Source: Lycium barbarum
Taxonomy: Eukaryota; Streptophyta; Magnoliopsida; Solanales; Solanaceae
NCBI RefSeq assembly: GCF_019175385.1
Contig: NC_083344.1
Span: forward strand, 23,934,231 to 23,998,230
Reading direction: 5' to 3'
Length of the DNA: 64,000 bases
Part shown: positions 30,326 through 41,680 of the stretch, piece after piece
Numbering within the stretch: position 1 is the stretch's first letter
Layout of the letters: each line of letters starts with the position of its first letter
Notes under the pieces: model-generated
What the model was told of the DNA's origin: nothing
Seen by the model: only the letters and a program-made list of their open reading frames with translations
Databases searched by the model: none
Translations under genes and position numbers: made by a program

Positions 30326-33150
30326 TGTAACATCCCGTTTAGTCATTACCGTAAAATTTTGAAATACTCGTAACCTTGATATCCTGGACCTTTTCAGTTA
30401 ACTAAGTATTTCTGACGGACATCTAGCCTAGCGGGACCCGTTGTACGAAAGGAAATTAAAATATCAAAATTCGAGTCGGGGACCCAATCAGAACGCCCCA
30501 GCGCTGGGATGACCGCCACAGCGCTCACGCCCCAGTAACCCAAACCCGGCTGAAGCGTAGGTAGGGTGGTGGCATCAGACCGCTGAAGCAGTTGGTCGAC
30601 CGCTATAGTGGTGACGCGCAGTAAATTTCCCTATTTAAGATTTCATTTCCGGAATTGACCCTATTTTTCTAAAAACCCTAAAGTCCAGCCGCCCCTCAAG
30701 TATTTTTAGAGCTCAAATTCAGATTTCCTTGGAAATGGAAATCCTCCTAACCTCTTCTAATCCCTCCTTCTCATAGTAAATTGTTCCTAAGGTCTTCACC
30801 TAGAGAGCTAACAAAATGAGTATTACCAATTCCTAGATTTAGGGGGATGATTGGTTAGCTTGTTCTTCACATGGATTCCATTGATTTAATATCTCATGTT
30901 CTCCACCCTAGAATGGTTACTAACTTAGAGTTCCATCTTCTTCCTAAATAGTAACTGGGTTTCTTCCATAAATCTTGAAATAGCCTTCTTTGGAATAGAG
31001 TTAAAAATGGTGACTTTACTTAGATAGTAGCTTAAGTGGTTGACTTTAATCACGAGTAGAGGTTAATAAATCTCTTAACTTTATGATGATGGAAAGAGAG
31101 TTCATTTAGTGTTAAAGGTCTAGCAAATCTAAAAGGAGTCTAAATCTCCAAACTCCTTGTATCAATACGAACCTCTTATAAGTGCACTAATGGTGATTCC
31201 TATTTTTGGGTCTCGTGATGGTTTCAAGTTCCTTCGTACTGATTACGACGTGATGAACGAATCTAAGATCTAAGGATGTTCGTGGCACCCGCTCGGCCTC
31301 GAGGTAGGTTATGGTTTCCTTTTGGTAGACTTTGGTTAGATTTACATATTCATGTTAAGAAACGAAGAATGCATATATAGGAATTAGAGGTTTGTGATGA
31401 ATTCTTAGGATGGTAATGTGATGTATGTGTTCGGGCTTGTGGGCTGTAAATTCCCTAGGATGCTTGTATTAGTTTCCCTTGAATATCGGTGGATTTATGT
31501 GACTTGGAAGTAGTTGCTGGTAATTACTATTCTATGTTCCTTGGTGAGCAACTTCCTTAAGATGCGCCTAATTGGTTCTATGTTAAGAATAGTGAAGCTT
31601 CATTGGAATTGAAATAGATACAATGTACCAACGAATTGTGAATTGATTCTAGACTGGGTATTAGTGAAGTCTTATAAGCAGAAGGTGAATCTATCATTAA
31701 TAGGCAGTAAAGAAGTGAGGTATTATTGTTATGTGACTTGTCCGGGTTTATTATCAGAGACTATTGTTATATCTTATCATGATATTGTAGTAACTTACTT
31801 GTTGATGTTTGATACGAGGATAGTGCTCTATGTGGCTTGTGTAGTCTTCCATGATATTGTTGGCGTACCCGTGTTTTGTACTTGTGATGTTGATTTGATT
31901 ATTGATGTTGACACATACATTGCACGCATTCTCATCCTTCATGACATACTGTTGATACATTGTTGATACTTGATGAACTGTGATGAGCTGGGCTCGGCTT
32001 GGATGAGAGTGACGTGAGAGTCTGATATTCGATGTTTGTCCCGGAATCGTGGATAGAGTGAGATGCATGGAATCCACATGTCCCCCGGGGTGGTGCTGTT
32101 GAAAATCCTCCGTGGGCAAAGATTTGGAGTCTCGTCTGTCTGTTGGGCAAAGATCCTGGACGAGTACCACTTATACTTCGCGAGTCACCCTGGGTTGTGC
32201 TACCGAGACATTGACACTTCCATCAGGAATACATGTGTACACAACATTGCATTGAATTTAAATTCATACACCATTGCATTGCATTGCAATGCATTGCATT
32301 CTGGTTTATATTGTGATGATCTGGTAATTACTTATGTTGTTGGTTCCGGATTTGATATATTGAGACTTGACATGATTGGGCTTAGTCGCTAAACCATAAG
32401 CCATGATCTTGAATTATCTTTGTTGACTGTTTGTGGTTCCAGTTGTATGTGTTGGTTTCCTAAAATTAGGTGAATAAGGATTATCATAATGACGAGTTGA
32501 CTTCTATACTAATTCACAAATAGCGTAATGATAATTGACTAGTGTGAAACTGGTGTGGAATTGATTGGTGGTTATTAGAGAAGAGTTAAATGATTTAAGA
32601 TTCTTTATGTTATGACGAGCGGTAGATAATGTACGTTGTTGATCTAGTTTACTTATCATGCCTATTTGTGAATTCTTTTATGGATATGTGCCTCTAACCA
32701 TTGTCGGCCTATGATTCTTACTCAGTATGTGTTGATTGTACTGATACTACTCTTGCTACATCCCTTTTGAGGTGTAGAGTGTTTCAGGTGATTGATTGCT
32801 GGCATGTTCAGAAGATGCACCGTGCCTATCTTGAAGGCCTTCACCCACTTCATTTCGGGATAGAGGTAAGGTCTTAGAGTTATTATTGTATTTTGATTTA
32901 CATTAGTCGCTCTTGTACTAGTCTGGACCAGGTCGTGGGAATGAAAATGAGTCATTGTAATTATTTAGATGTTGTAATTACTTCCGCAAATTGGGTTAAT
33001 ATGATTATTTGATTTCCACTGTTAATTATTTATATATTGGATTAAAGATGAATTTGTTCTTTACTTGGGTAGTGTGTTATTTTGATTGAGGGTTCGCCTA
33101 CCGAGGTAGGAAGGGTAGGTACCCGCGCAATTCTAAATTGGGTCTTAACA
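30326..33150 (+). mobile_element. Solo LTR I, a divergent family
   Basis: Integrase of C breaks at 30325 and resumes after 33150. The 2825-bp insert starts TGTAACATCCCG and ends GGGTCTTAACA, the TG...CA form of the other LTRs, but has no primer site, internal region or second LTR. It therefore looks like a solo LTR left by recombination. Flanks (ACAGA left, AGTTT right) do not match, so the target duplication is mutated or the edge slightly misplaced. It is GC-richer near 30480-30620 and carries CATTG pentamer repeats near 32245-32300. No credible gene; the small frames in it lack known motifs. Confidence 0.78.
32723..32777 (+). promoter_or_regulatory. Double hairpin in solo LTR I
   Basis: CAGTA (32723) pairs with TACTG (32739-32743). 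Then CTACATC (32756-32762) pairs with GGTGTAG (32771-32777), a seven-pair stem with one wobble. Base identity with A is low but the two-stem layout is kept. No MPAG ORF follows here. Confidence 0.5.
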
Positions 33151-34022
33151 AGTTTGGCAGGTTGAGTGTACTATTTAGATGCTCGAGGATATGCTACGAG
33201 CATGTTTGATAGACTTCGAAGGTAGCTAGGATGATCATTTTCCACTTATTTAGTTTCCATATAATAATAGCTACCATTCCAGTATCCAGATGGCTATATG
33301 GACAAAAGTGTAGATCTCCTATCGGATGGTTCGAGGTCAAGTGTAGATCTCCTATCGGATGGTTCGAGGTCGAAGAACCAAAGTTGATAGGGCCTGACTT
33401 GGTTCAGCAGGTGGTGGAGAAGGTTAAGCTCATTCAGGAGAGATTGCTAGAAGCTCAGAGTCGCCAGAAGTCTTATGCAGCTAACAGATGACGAGACTTA
33501 GAGTTCCAGGTAGATGACTGGGTGTTTTTGAAGGTGTCACCTATGAAAGGTGTTATGAGATTGGGTAAGAAAGGAAAGCTTAGCCCTAGATACATTGTCC
33601 CTAATAGGATTATACATAGAGTTGGTCAAGTATCCTATAAGTTAGATCTACCTGTAGATTTGGAGTCTGTATATCCCGTCTTCCACATATCCATGCTCCG
33701 TAAGTGCATCGAGGATCCTTCTAGAGGTGTGCCCGTGGATGATGTTTAGGTTACATAGCAGTTATCATATGAGGAAGTCCCTGTTGCTATCCTAGATCGC
33801 CAGTTTCGTAGGTTGCGAACTAAAGATGTAGCTTCCATAAAAGTACTTTGGAGGAATAAGAATGTAGAAGAGATGACTTGGGAAGCCGAAGAAGATATGA
33901 AGTCTAGGCATCCTCATTTAATTTGGGCCCAAAGCAGATGCAGACTACGACACTATTGTCTTCAGGTATATATTATTTGTCAGTTACTCTTGTTGGTCAT
34001 GTGGGACCATTGTTGTTATTGA
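33151..34022 (+). pseudogene. C pol part 3: integrase end and chromodomain
   Basis: Resumes at GQVECTI. The catalytic Glu codon is a stop ([16 protein letters not shown]). About a dozen bases are missing near QMA-LYGQKCRSP. A 33-base in-frame tandem duplication repeats the [10 protein letters not shown] segment at 33308-33373. Two TAG codons follow DDV near 33748. The chromodomain ([30 protein letters not shown]) is intact in sequence. Confidence 0.88.
33308..33373 (+). repeat. 33-bp tandem duplication in C integrase
   Basis: Two 33-base units differing at one position; it adds 11 residues in frame. Confidence 0.95.
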
Positions 34023-34132
34023 TTATTGTAGCCCTGTGTGGCATTAGACTATGTTGTTGGGATGTGTAGCTAGCTAGTAGTAGTATGATTATAGGGGAGA
34101 CTGCCAAAATTCCGTAAACTTCTAAACGTACT

Positions 34133-34175
34133 AACATTCGAGGACAAATATTTCTGGGGGGGGGGGGGGGGAGGA
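34133..34175 (+). promoter_or_regulatory. C inverted repeat and polypurine tract
   Basis: AACATTCGAGGACAAATATT (34133-34152) is the conserved inverted repeat with two changes in its right arm. An uninterrupted run of 16 G follows (34156-34171), then AGGA and the LTR. The G run is about twice as long as in the other elements. Confidence 0.85.
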
Positions 34176-35361
34176 TGTTACACTCTATACTTTTATACGT
34201 TAAGTTTCTTCATGAGTTGATTGCTATAGATTCAGGAAGCGGAATTATCTTCAAGGCTATAAAGGATTAGACGTGTTCATCTTAAGTATATGAAAGCTTA
34301 AGTTCATGTTTGGCATGTGTTGGAAGGATTAGAGGATGAGCGAATTAAAGAGAATACGTTTCATTGGAATTTGATTTTTGGGAAGAGAAATACGAACCGT
34401 ATATTAAGAAATATGGATCGTACTTCGAAATACGGTCCGTACTTCTCTTGGTAGAGAGGTCAAAATTGCTGATGGGAAATACGGACCGTATATATATAAA
34501 AATATATATGGCTAGTATCTTGGACTGTGTATATATATATATATATGGCCAGTATTTTCTGGCCGTATTTAAGTTGGTTCCAGTTTTTTTTATTTTTTAT
34601 TTCGAATACTTATCATTTTATCTCATTTTCTCTACTTCCCTTGACCTCTAACCTTCTAGAAAATCCCTTTCCACATATCTGATCAATTCCTAAGAAAAAC
34701 CAAGGATCAAAAGAGAAGATCAAGTACTAAAGGTTTCCAAAGTATGATTGAAGCTTTTTTCTCCTTCTTGTAGAATCTTTGGACGATACTTCAAGGTGAC
34801 GTAACCTTGGAATTGGAGTTCTCTTGAGTTCTTAAGGCAAGATTCCATCTTATTTCCATGTTTATGAATTGATATGATCGTTATGTTAGGTTTGGATGGA
34901 AAGAAGTTTGAGGGAAGGTTCAAATACGAACTTGTGTTTATGTTGAGATGTAATCTAACTTGAGTCATGTTGTTGATGTGTGTTTTGAGCTGAAAAACTA
35001 TTGTAAGGATAGAAGTTGGTGTTGGGATTGTATTGAGGATGTTATACTTGGTATAATTGGGAGAATAAAGTGTATAAGTGTCGTATACAAAGCGTATATT
35101 GGGCAGCTTTGATGTAAATCTTGGGGTGAGTAATGATGTGAAATTAAAGAGACTTATACGAGGTTATTGTTGTGTTGTTGGTTGTTAGGTGTGTGGTAGT
35201 GACTAAGCAGATGGAAATACTAGCCCGACAGATTCATTGTGGGATTTTGTTGACGAATTGAGGTATGTTAAGGCTAACTTTCTTTCTTTTGGCATGATCC
35301 TCATGAACGAAACGTAAATGTAACGCTACTCATAATGACTCCTTTCTTACAACCTAGATGT
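34176..35361 (+). repeat. C 3' LTR, part 1
   Basis: Begins TGTTACACTCTATAC and follows 13818-15005 at moderate divergence. TACGGTCCGTA palindromes lie near 34388-34495. It is interrupted by E after GATGT (35357-35361). Confidence 0.9.
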
Positions 35362-37077
35362 TGTTATATCTCGTATTTTTGTACATTGGGCTAGTCGCGA
35401 TAAGTTAAGGACAAGACGATTTTGGGATATGAAGTAGAGACTTGTAACCTCCGATTTTGTTTTAATGCACAAGTTGCTTATAAATTTTATTTGGTATAGA
35501 AATATTAATGGATATTAGGGATTAATTAACCATGATTAGATTATTAAGTGGGATTAAAAACTTAATTACTTCACTAATTGGCCATTAGTGGCCGTGTGGG
35601 CCCCACCCATGGCATGGCCAAATTTGATTGGCTCAAGCCATGAGTGGGACATGTGTCCAGCACTTAGGCATCATATAAATATCAAATTGATGACTAAGGG
35701 AGCCATTTATCATTTTCAACCAAAATAGAAAAACCTAGAGATAGAAAGAGAGGCTCTCGGCCATGGATGAGCTTGGTAAGCTCACAAGTTCTTGATCCAA
35801 AATAATTTTCCAAGGTGTTCTAGCTAAATTGGAAGGGAAATTATGACGTGAAAGTGTTCATTAAGGCAACAAGAACAAGTATTATTTCAATTCACAAATC
35901 CTAGCCAAGTTGAGAAGTCAAGTGTTAAGGTAAGGTTAATCTTCTTTTACATGAATTAAGGGTGGTTTGAACGTGTTGTAGTTTGTAGAAATGGATGAAA
36001 TTCATGGAATTATGTGTGTTGGTATTGAGGCCGTGTAGGGGCTGTTTTGTGTAGGAAATGGTGAACAAATTTTACTAAGTATTTGGTTGTTGTTATTATG
36101 AATTTTATGATGAGAATAAAGGTATTTAGTGGTTCAAGTTGGAGTTGTAATTGTTTGTGGGTTGTTGTAGAAGTTAATATGGTGTTAATATAGTTTCTTG
36201 TGTTTATGTCAATAATGTTGTTAACGTGTGGTTGTTGGTATAGTTCATGAATTTGAATGAACAAAATGTGTTGTTGTTGTTCTTGCTAAGCTTGGAAGAT
36301 CAATGGTAATTAAGATTATATGTTGTATTGTGTGTTGGTTGGGCTGTTTTGGAATGTTGTACGGACTGTCCGGAGCATTCTCGAGTCTTGTTTGAATAGT
36401 CTCGGGTTGGTACTTGAACGTATGATTGTTGATGTTGGCTTGGTTGTATGTGGCTGGTTTGAATATAAGGGAAACGTCATCTAATTATCTAGAAAGGAGT
36501 TACTAATATTAGAATACGTTTTGAATCTCCCCGTAGCTTAACCGTAGTTCTTGACGTCTTAATATAGGTTGAAATACTATTGGGAAGCGTATACGTGCTG
36601 TGTTGCGAGTAAACGCTAAAGGTATGTAAAGCTGTCCCATCTTTCTTTTGGCATGTCCTAGATGTAAGTAATGTACGATATGAGCTTTGGGGTAATTCTA
36701 TTCACAAGTTCCGAGCATGATTTATGATTCTTATTCACTTCTTGATGTTAGAACTCTCAGGATAGTCGAGCTATTGCCCTTGAGTCTTTTATATGATTGG
36801 CTAGTAAATGATGTATAAAAGTCCCTATTCTTAAAGGATTCTATAATGAATAATGTCCTTAACTTTCATAAGCTGTCTCGTATTGATTTGATACATGTCT
36901 ATGATCCCTGAGACTTTCCTTGATATAGTTCTTAATGACATTTAGAGAGAACTTAATATGGCTATTATCCTGATACTCGAGAGCTGATTAGTCTACTTAT
37001 CTATTGAGTCTCAAAAGATGATTTATGTGCATATGGTTACTTACTACTCTGCTCGTGCATACTGTTGTTACATCTTT

Positions 37078-37338
37078 CACCGAGTCCCGGGCCGGGTATG
37101 TTATCGTGCACAGTGTCACTGCATTATTCACCGAGTCCCTTACTAAAGGGCCGGGTACGATATATGATGATATGATGATATGATATATGATTATGGCACC
37201 GAGTCCCATGATGGGTCGGGTACGGTATACGTGTACACGACTTTATTCACCGAGTCCCTTACTAGGGGGCCGGGTACGGTATATGTATATGATGATATGA
37301 CTATGACACCGAGTCCCATAATGGGCCGGGTACGGTAT
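37078..37338 (+). repeat. CACCGAGTCCC...GGGCCGGGTACGG tandem array, E
   Basis: Five units start at 37078, 37129, 37197, 37248 and 37307, 51-68 bases apart. Each joins CACCGAGTCCC to a G-rich partner through a short spacer (TTACTAAA, ATAAT), allowing a CCC/GGG stem. A and B have only one or two copies. Confidence 0.85.
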
Positions 37339-37466
37339 ATGATCATGATATGCATGATTTTGTTTCATAAGGCACAGGTACAGTGACTTCTTGATTATTA
37401 TACTTATCTCCTGGAATCTCTACTTCAGTTATGATCTTTCTTATGGTATTTCATGCTTTATATACT

Positions 37467-37558
37467 CAGTACATATCTCGTACTGACCCTCTTTCTTAGG
37501 GGGGATGCGTTTCATGCCCGCAGGTACAGACGCTCGTTTTGGTGATCCGCCAGCTTAG
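37467..37558 (+). promoter_or_regulatory. Double hairpin plus MPAG ORF, E
   Basis: CAGTAC (37467) with GTACTG (37480-37485), then CCCTC (37487-37491) with the following G run. ATG at 37514 opens MPAGTDARFGDPPA with TAG ending at 37558. Confidence 0.6.
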
Positions 37559-38102
37559 GATATCTATTCAGCTATCTTGGAGTGCTCCCTTGTCCCGGAG
37601 CCTAGCTTTTGGTACAAATCCTTTTGTTGCATATATGCGTTTATCCAGGGGTACGGCGGGGCCCTGTCCCGTCATATGATACTGTTGTTACTCTTAGAGG
37701 TCTGTAGACATATATGTGGGTTGTATATCGATGTTGTTCAGTTGGGTCTGCATGACTTATGCTTTGGAACGTTCCCATTCGTAGTGGCAGCCTTGTCGGC
37801 TTGCGTATATATATATATGTTATGTGTTATGACAGCCTTGTCGGCTTGTGTATGGCTGGGACGTTCCCCTATATTATGATGGCCTTGCCGACTTATGTAC
37901 GATGTTATCTGTTGATAGTTGTAACTCCTCAGGAGACAGGTTGTGGTGATATATGTATATATGTGACAGTCTTGAGACGACGTCTTGTTTTTTTTATATA
38001 AGTTCCTTATCATGCTAGTTATGAGCTGATTATAGCTAACAGGTGTGTATACGAGTGTCCAGCTCGGGCACTAGTCACGACCTACGGGGTTGGGTCGTGA
38101 CA

Positions 38103-38377
38103 GATGTCCTATGTTGATTCATGTTACAATGATATTGTTCATAGTAAGTCCTCCAGATTCAGTATGTTTCATAGAGTCACATGATGATGAAAATGCTATT
38201 TCATAATGATGACTGGATGTATAATGACCTTAAGTCACTCTGACAGATTCAGGATGCACTCTTATCATATTCATGCATTGCATTAAACACACACACACAC
38301 ACATACACACACACACATACTATGTATATACAGACACACACACACAGATACTATGAACCCACAGACGTTATATACGA
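38103..38377 (+). repeat. C 3' LTR, part 2
   Basis: Matches the 5' LTR from about 15000 (GATGTCCTATGTTGATTCAT) to the ACAGGCGTTATATA region near 15230. It contains a CA-rich microsatellite at 38287-38345 where the 5' LTR has TA repeats. It ends in TACGA before F. Confidence 0.88.
38287..38345. repeat. (CA)n microsatellite
   Basis: Two ACACAC runs separated by TATGTATATACAG. Confidence 0.88.
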
Positions 38378-38421
38378 TGTCACCACCCGACTAGGGGGCC
38401 GCGACGAGCACCCGGTGCTAC
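38378..38421 (-). mobile_element. Solo LTR F, first 44 bases
   Basis: TGTCACCACCCGACTAGGGG and the following bases match the sense 3' end of the D LTR. F is then interrupted by B after GCTAC and continues at 49713. Confidence 0.9.
38417..38421. repeat. Target site duplication of B, left copy
   Basis: GCTAC, repeated at 49713-49717. Confidence 0.93.
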
Positions 38422-41400
38422 TGTTACGTCCCGTATTTTTATACATTGGAACAACCCGGATGAACTATGATAATTTAAGGCCAAGATTATTCCGGGATTT
38501 GAAGTCAGGACTTTTGACCATTTGATTTTATTTGAGATATAAGTTATATATGAAATTGATGGCATTGAACACCTAGGAAAAATTGGGACCACAATTTATA
38601 AAATCGGAATAAAAATATGGTGCAAAAATGCCTTGCGGGCCGTGTAAGTTGAAATGGTCCCACACCTTGTGTGGCCAATTTTAATTGGTCCAACACATTG
38701 TGTGGGCCAAAGACAACTAAGAAATATTTGTGGACTTAAAAAGATGACTTTAAGTCATCTTTCCCTCATTTACACTTCAACACCTAGAACAAAAAAAAGA
38801 AGACAAAAACTTGAGAGCCCCATTTTCTTTCTCCACTGTTTCGGCCAGCCAAGGAGGAAACCAACCCCCATTTTTAGCTTCCCAAAAATTATTTCCTTGG
38901 TGTTAACCCACTAATCTAAGGACCCTAAGTAGAGTAGAAGGATCGTTGGAGCGATCAACCTATTAATGTTTCATCTTTTGGAAAACCCTAGCCTATTGGA
39001 AGTTGAAGAGAAAAAGGTAAGATTTGATCTTGTTTTTGTGTTATGAAGGTTATATTCATGTTGTAGTATGTTAATATGGTTGAAAATTATGAAATAAAGT
39101 ATGGTGAAGTTGAGGCCATATGTATGAGGGTTGGGCGTGTGATGGGTGTGTGTGTTGTGTGATATTGAAACTATGAATTAATGCCTAATTAGTATATTAT
39201 GACCATTGTAAGGTGAAGAACTTTTGAGAATCATCCATGTGGGTATGTTAGTGTGCTAGCCGAAAATGGGTCACCTTATGTGCCAAGAATAGAATTATTA
39301 TCGCTTATTGTTTAGCCGTCGTCGCCATGAATTCTATGTTGGAAATGAAAGTTTATTGACTCAAATTGATGTTGTAAATATTGCGGACTGATTTGGAGGT
39401 TGTTGTACATTTAATGTAAATTATGTATTGATGAAAATAGCGTTGTTAGAATGTAAAAATTGTAGACACAAACCATGATTTGGAAATGAAGAAAAGTTAG
39501 AGGGGCTGTCTCGGTTAGGGGCTGTTTCGGGTAGCTTAGGAAAATTTATGGATTGTTGGAAAAGCTGTATAAATTGCTTAGAATGTCTTGAAATGTTTTT
39601 GGTATGGGTTCGGGTTAGTATGTGAGCATATAAGCGTCGATTTTGGGCTTGAAGGTAAGTCGTCGAATTGAAGTTATGAAAGTCGATAAATGATGGCAAG
39701 AGAGCTATTATTGTTGAATTACCTTTCGGATTAATTATTAATGTTGTTGTGGTTGTTGTTGATTGATATGGCCGAGTTAAATTCTCGGGGTAGCCTATTT
39801 ACAGGGGAAATGCTGCCCAAATTTCAGTAGAATTAAGGGCGAAATTGGAATTTAATGCCCAAAAGTCTTTAGCTAATGATTGGCATTTTATGGCTTATTT
39901 TTAGATCGTGGGCAGCCCGAATCATAGTTTGGACTTAGCTCGAGTTGGATCATATTGGAGAGCGTTCGAGGTATGTAAGGCAACTTCCTTTCTTTTTGAC
40001 ATGTCTTAGTTTTTATAGGCTAAATTAGAGCCTTAAGGAAACTTCCAAATCCGAAACCCGAGCATGTTATGATCCGTATATGTTCTTTGGCACTCTTATG
40101 TATGATTTGATTAAATATGAACCTTTATGTATTTGAAAAATCGCTTTTCGAACTTTGCGCAAAAAGGTTTCACTTTAAGGAACTTCGAAATATCCGAATG
40201 CCATGTCTTTCACATAAATGCTCGGATTGCTCCAATATATTTTTATAAAATTTTGCATTACGTATAACGAGTATGTTTTTCATAAGCGGGCCCGACTTGG
40301 GTAAATACCCACCCGTGGGTCCCGCGACTTCCTTTTATGAAATTCGGGAGATTTTGAAAGAATTTGTTAAGACTACTATTCGATTTTCAAATATGATCGT
40401 TTTGCTTATGTTTGAATTTATGATATTGATTTTATGCATATGACTACTCACGACTCTATTCGTGCATTTTGTTATTCCCTTCGCCGAGTCCCGGGCCGGT
40501 TATGTTATCGTGCGCATTTTTATATACTCCGGAGTTATGCTGTGTTTATGGTTCACCGAGCTACTCGCAAAAGAGGGTCGGGTTCCATCTATATTTGGTG
40601 TTATGCTGTGTATGGCGTTATGTTGTGATGTGATATGTGACGGGGATACGGAGATTTGAAATCTTTCTGGTGTTATGCTGTGTTATGGCGCTATCGACAG
40701 GCGGGCGACCATATTCTTCCGTACCCTATGCGTGCTTTACATATTTGAAACTAAATAATTTGATAAGATTGAATTTGCACTTATGTTTGATACTCCCATT
40801 TCGTTATGTCTCAGATTTGCTTTCTGTACATTCTGCTTTGCATACTCAGTACATATTTCGTACTGACCCCCTTTATTCGGGGGCTGCGTTTCATGCCCGC
40901 AGGTACAGACGCACAGTTCGGTGATCCCCCAGTTTAGGATATCCCCTTCAGCTGTTTGGAGTGCTCTTCTCATTTCAGAGCATACACTTTTGGTATATAC
41001 TTTTGTTCGTTATGTATGTATATATATTTGTTCCGGGTACGGCGGGGCCCTGTTCCGCCATATGATTCGTTTGGTCCGTTTAGAGGTCTGTAGACTTATT
41101 TGTGGGTGTGTGTGCCTACTACTGTACAGTTGTGTCCATATGATCTCTTTCGTTATGGCAGCCTTGTCGGCTCGCACATGTATATGTTGTTCTGTTGGCA
41201 CTGTGTGGCCTTTGTTGGTATTTGCTGTGTACAGGGTTATTTTGGATAGTCCGAAAAACAAAGGAAACTCTGCCGAAATTTTCTTTGAAAATCTTGTAAA
41301 TTTGAAACACCACCTTGTCGGCTTCTGTTATATACCTGGATGTGTTTGATATAATCTGAGGCAGCGTTTGATATTTGTATCGGTATAAGTCATCTGTTTG

Positions 41401-41474
41401 CCGCTCGGATTTGTGATTGTGTTCGGGTGCCCAATTCGGGCACTAGTCACGGCCCGCGGGGTTGGGTCGTGACA
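38422..41474 (+). repeat. B 5' LTR
   Basis: TGTTACGTCCCG to GGGTCGTGACA. The second half carries GTTATGCTGTGTT copies, a double hairpin, a short ORF and the CCTTGTCGGCTTG motif (41157-41175). It ends with a block (about 41199-41290) like the 3' untranslated region of D. No gene. Confidence 0.95.
40847..40937 (+). promoter_or_regulatory. Double hairpin plus MPAG ORF, B 5' LTR
   Basis: CAGTAC (40847-40852)/GTACTG (40860-40865) and CCCCC (40867-40871)/GGGGG (40879-40883). ATG at 40893 opens MPAGTDAQFGDPPV, stop ending at 40937. The 3' LTR copy of the ORF is 49131-49175. Confidence 0.62.
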
Positions 41475-41478
41475 GAAG

Positions 41479-41492
41479 TGGTATCAGAGCGG
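41479..41492 (+). other. B primer binding site
   Basis: TGGTATCAGAGCGG four bases after the LTR. Confidence 0.9.
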
Positions 41493-41680
41493 TTTGTCCT
41501 CGGAATGTCTACAGACCGTGTCTAGTAGAGTCTTGTTTATCGGTGTGTTGTGCACCACATCTATAAACAGGAATCTACGGGACTTTTAGGGAGTCTCCTT
41601 TCTTTGAATCTTAGATCGTGCGATAGAGTTGTGCTATTAGGATGATTCTGTTCTGATCCGTTATTGTTTTTCTTTCAGTG
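41493..41680 (+). promoter_or_regulatory. B 5' leader with GTGCAC-loop hairpin
   Basis: Near-identical to A's leader from TCTACAGACCGTGTCTAGTA to the ATCTTAGATCGTGCGATAGA block. GTGT/ACAT encloses GTGCAC at 41545-41560. The Gag ATG follows at 41681. Confidence 0.6.

Larger units (their letters stand above)
35362..38102 (+). mobile_element. Solo LTR E with GATGT duplications
   Basis: A 2741-bp LTR from TGTTATATCTCG to GGGTCGTGACA, flanked by GATGT at 35357-35361 and 38103-38107. It has no internal region, so it is a product of LTR-LTR recombination. Its second half resembles the LTRs of A and B: CCGAGTCCCGGGCCGGGTAT, the double hairpin, GGCGGGGCCCTGTCCCG and three copies of the CCTTGTCGGCTTG motif. 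The first half is family-specific. No gene. Confidence 0.92.

Noticed and set aside
30480..30620. The GC-rich zone in I as a possible host exon or promoter
   Set aside because: No open frame of useful length or splice context was seen, and the region lies within the clean insert in C's integrase.
31643..32392. Frames of 107-138 codons on both strands of I
   Set aside because: Overlapping frames on opposite strands in an LTR, with no recognisable motif; chance is the simplest explanation.
37078..37338. Evenly spaced repeats resembling a CRISPR array
   Set aside because: Units and spacers are degenerate, the setting is a plant LTR, and no cas gene is present.
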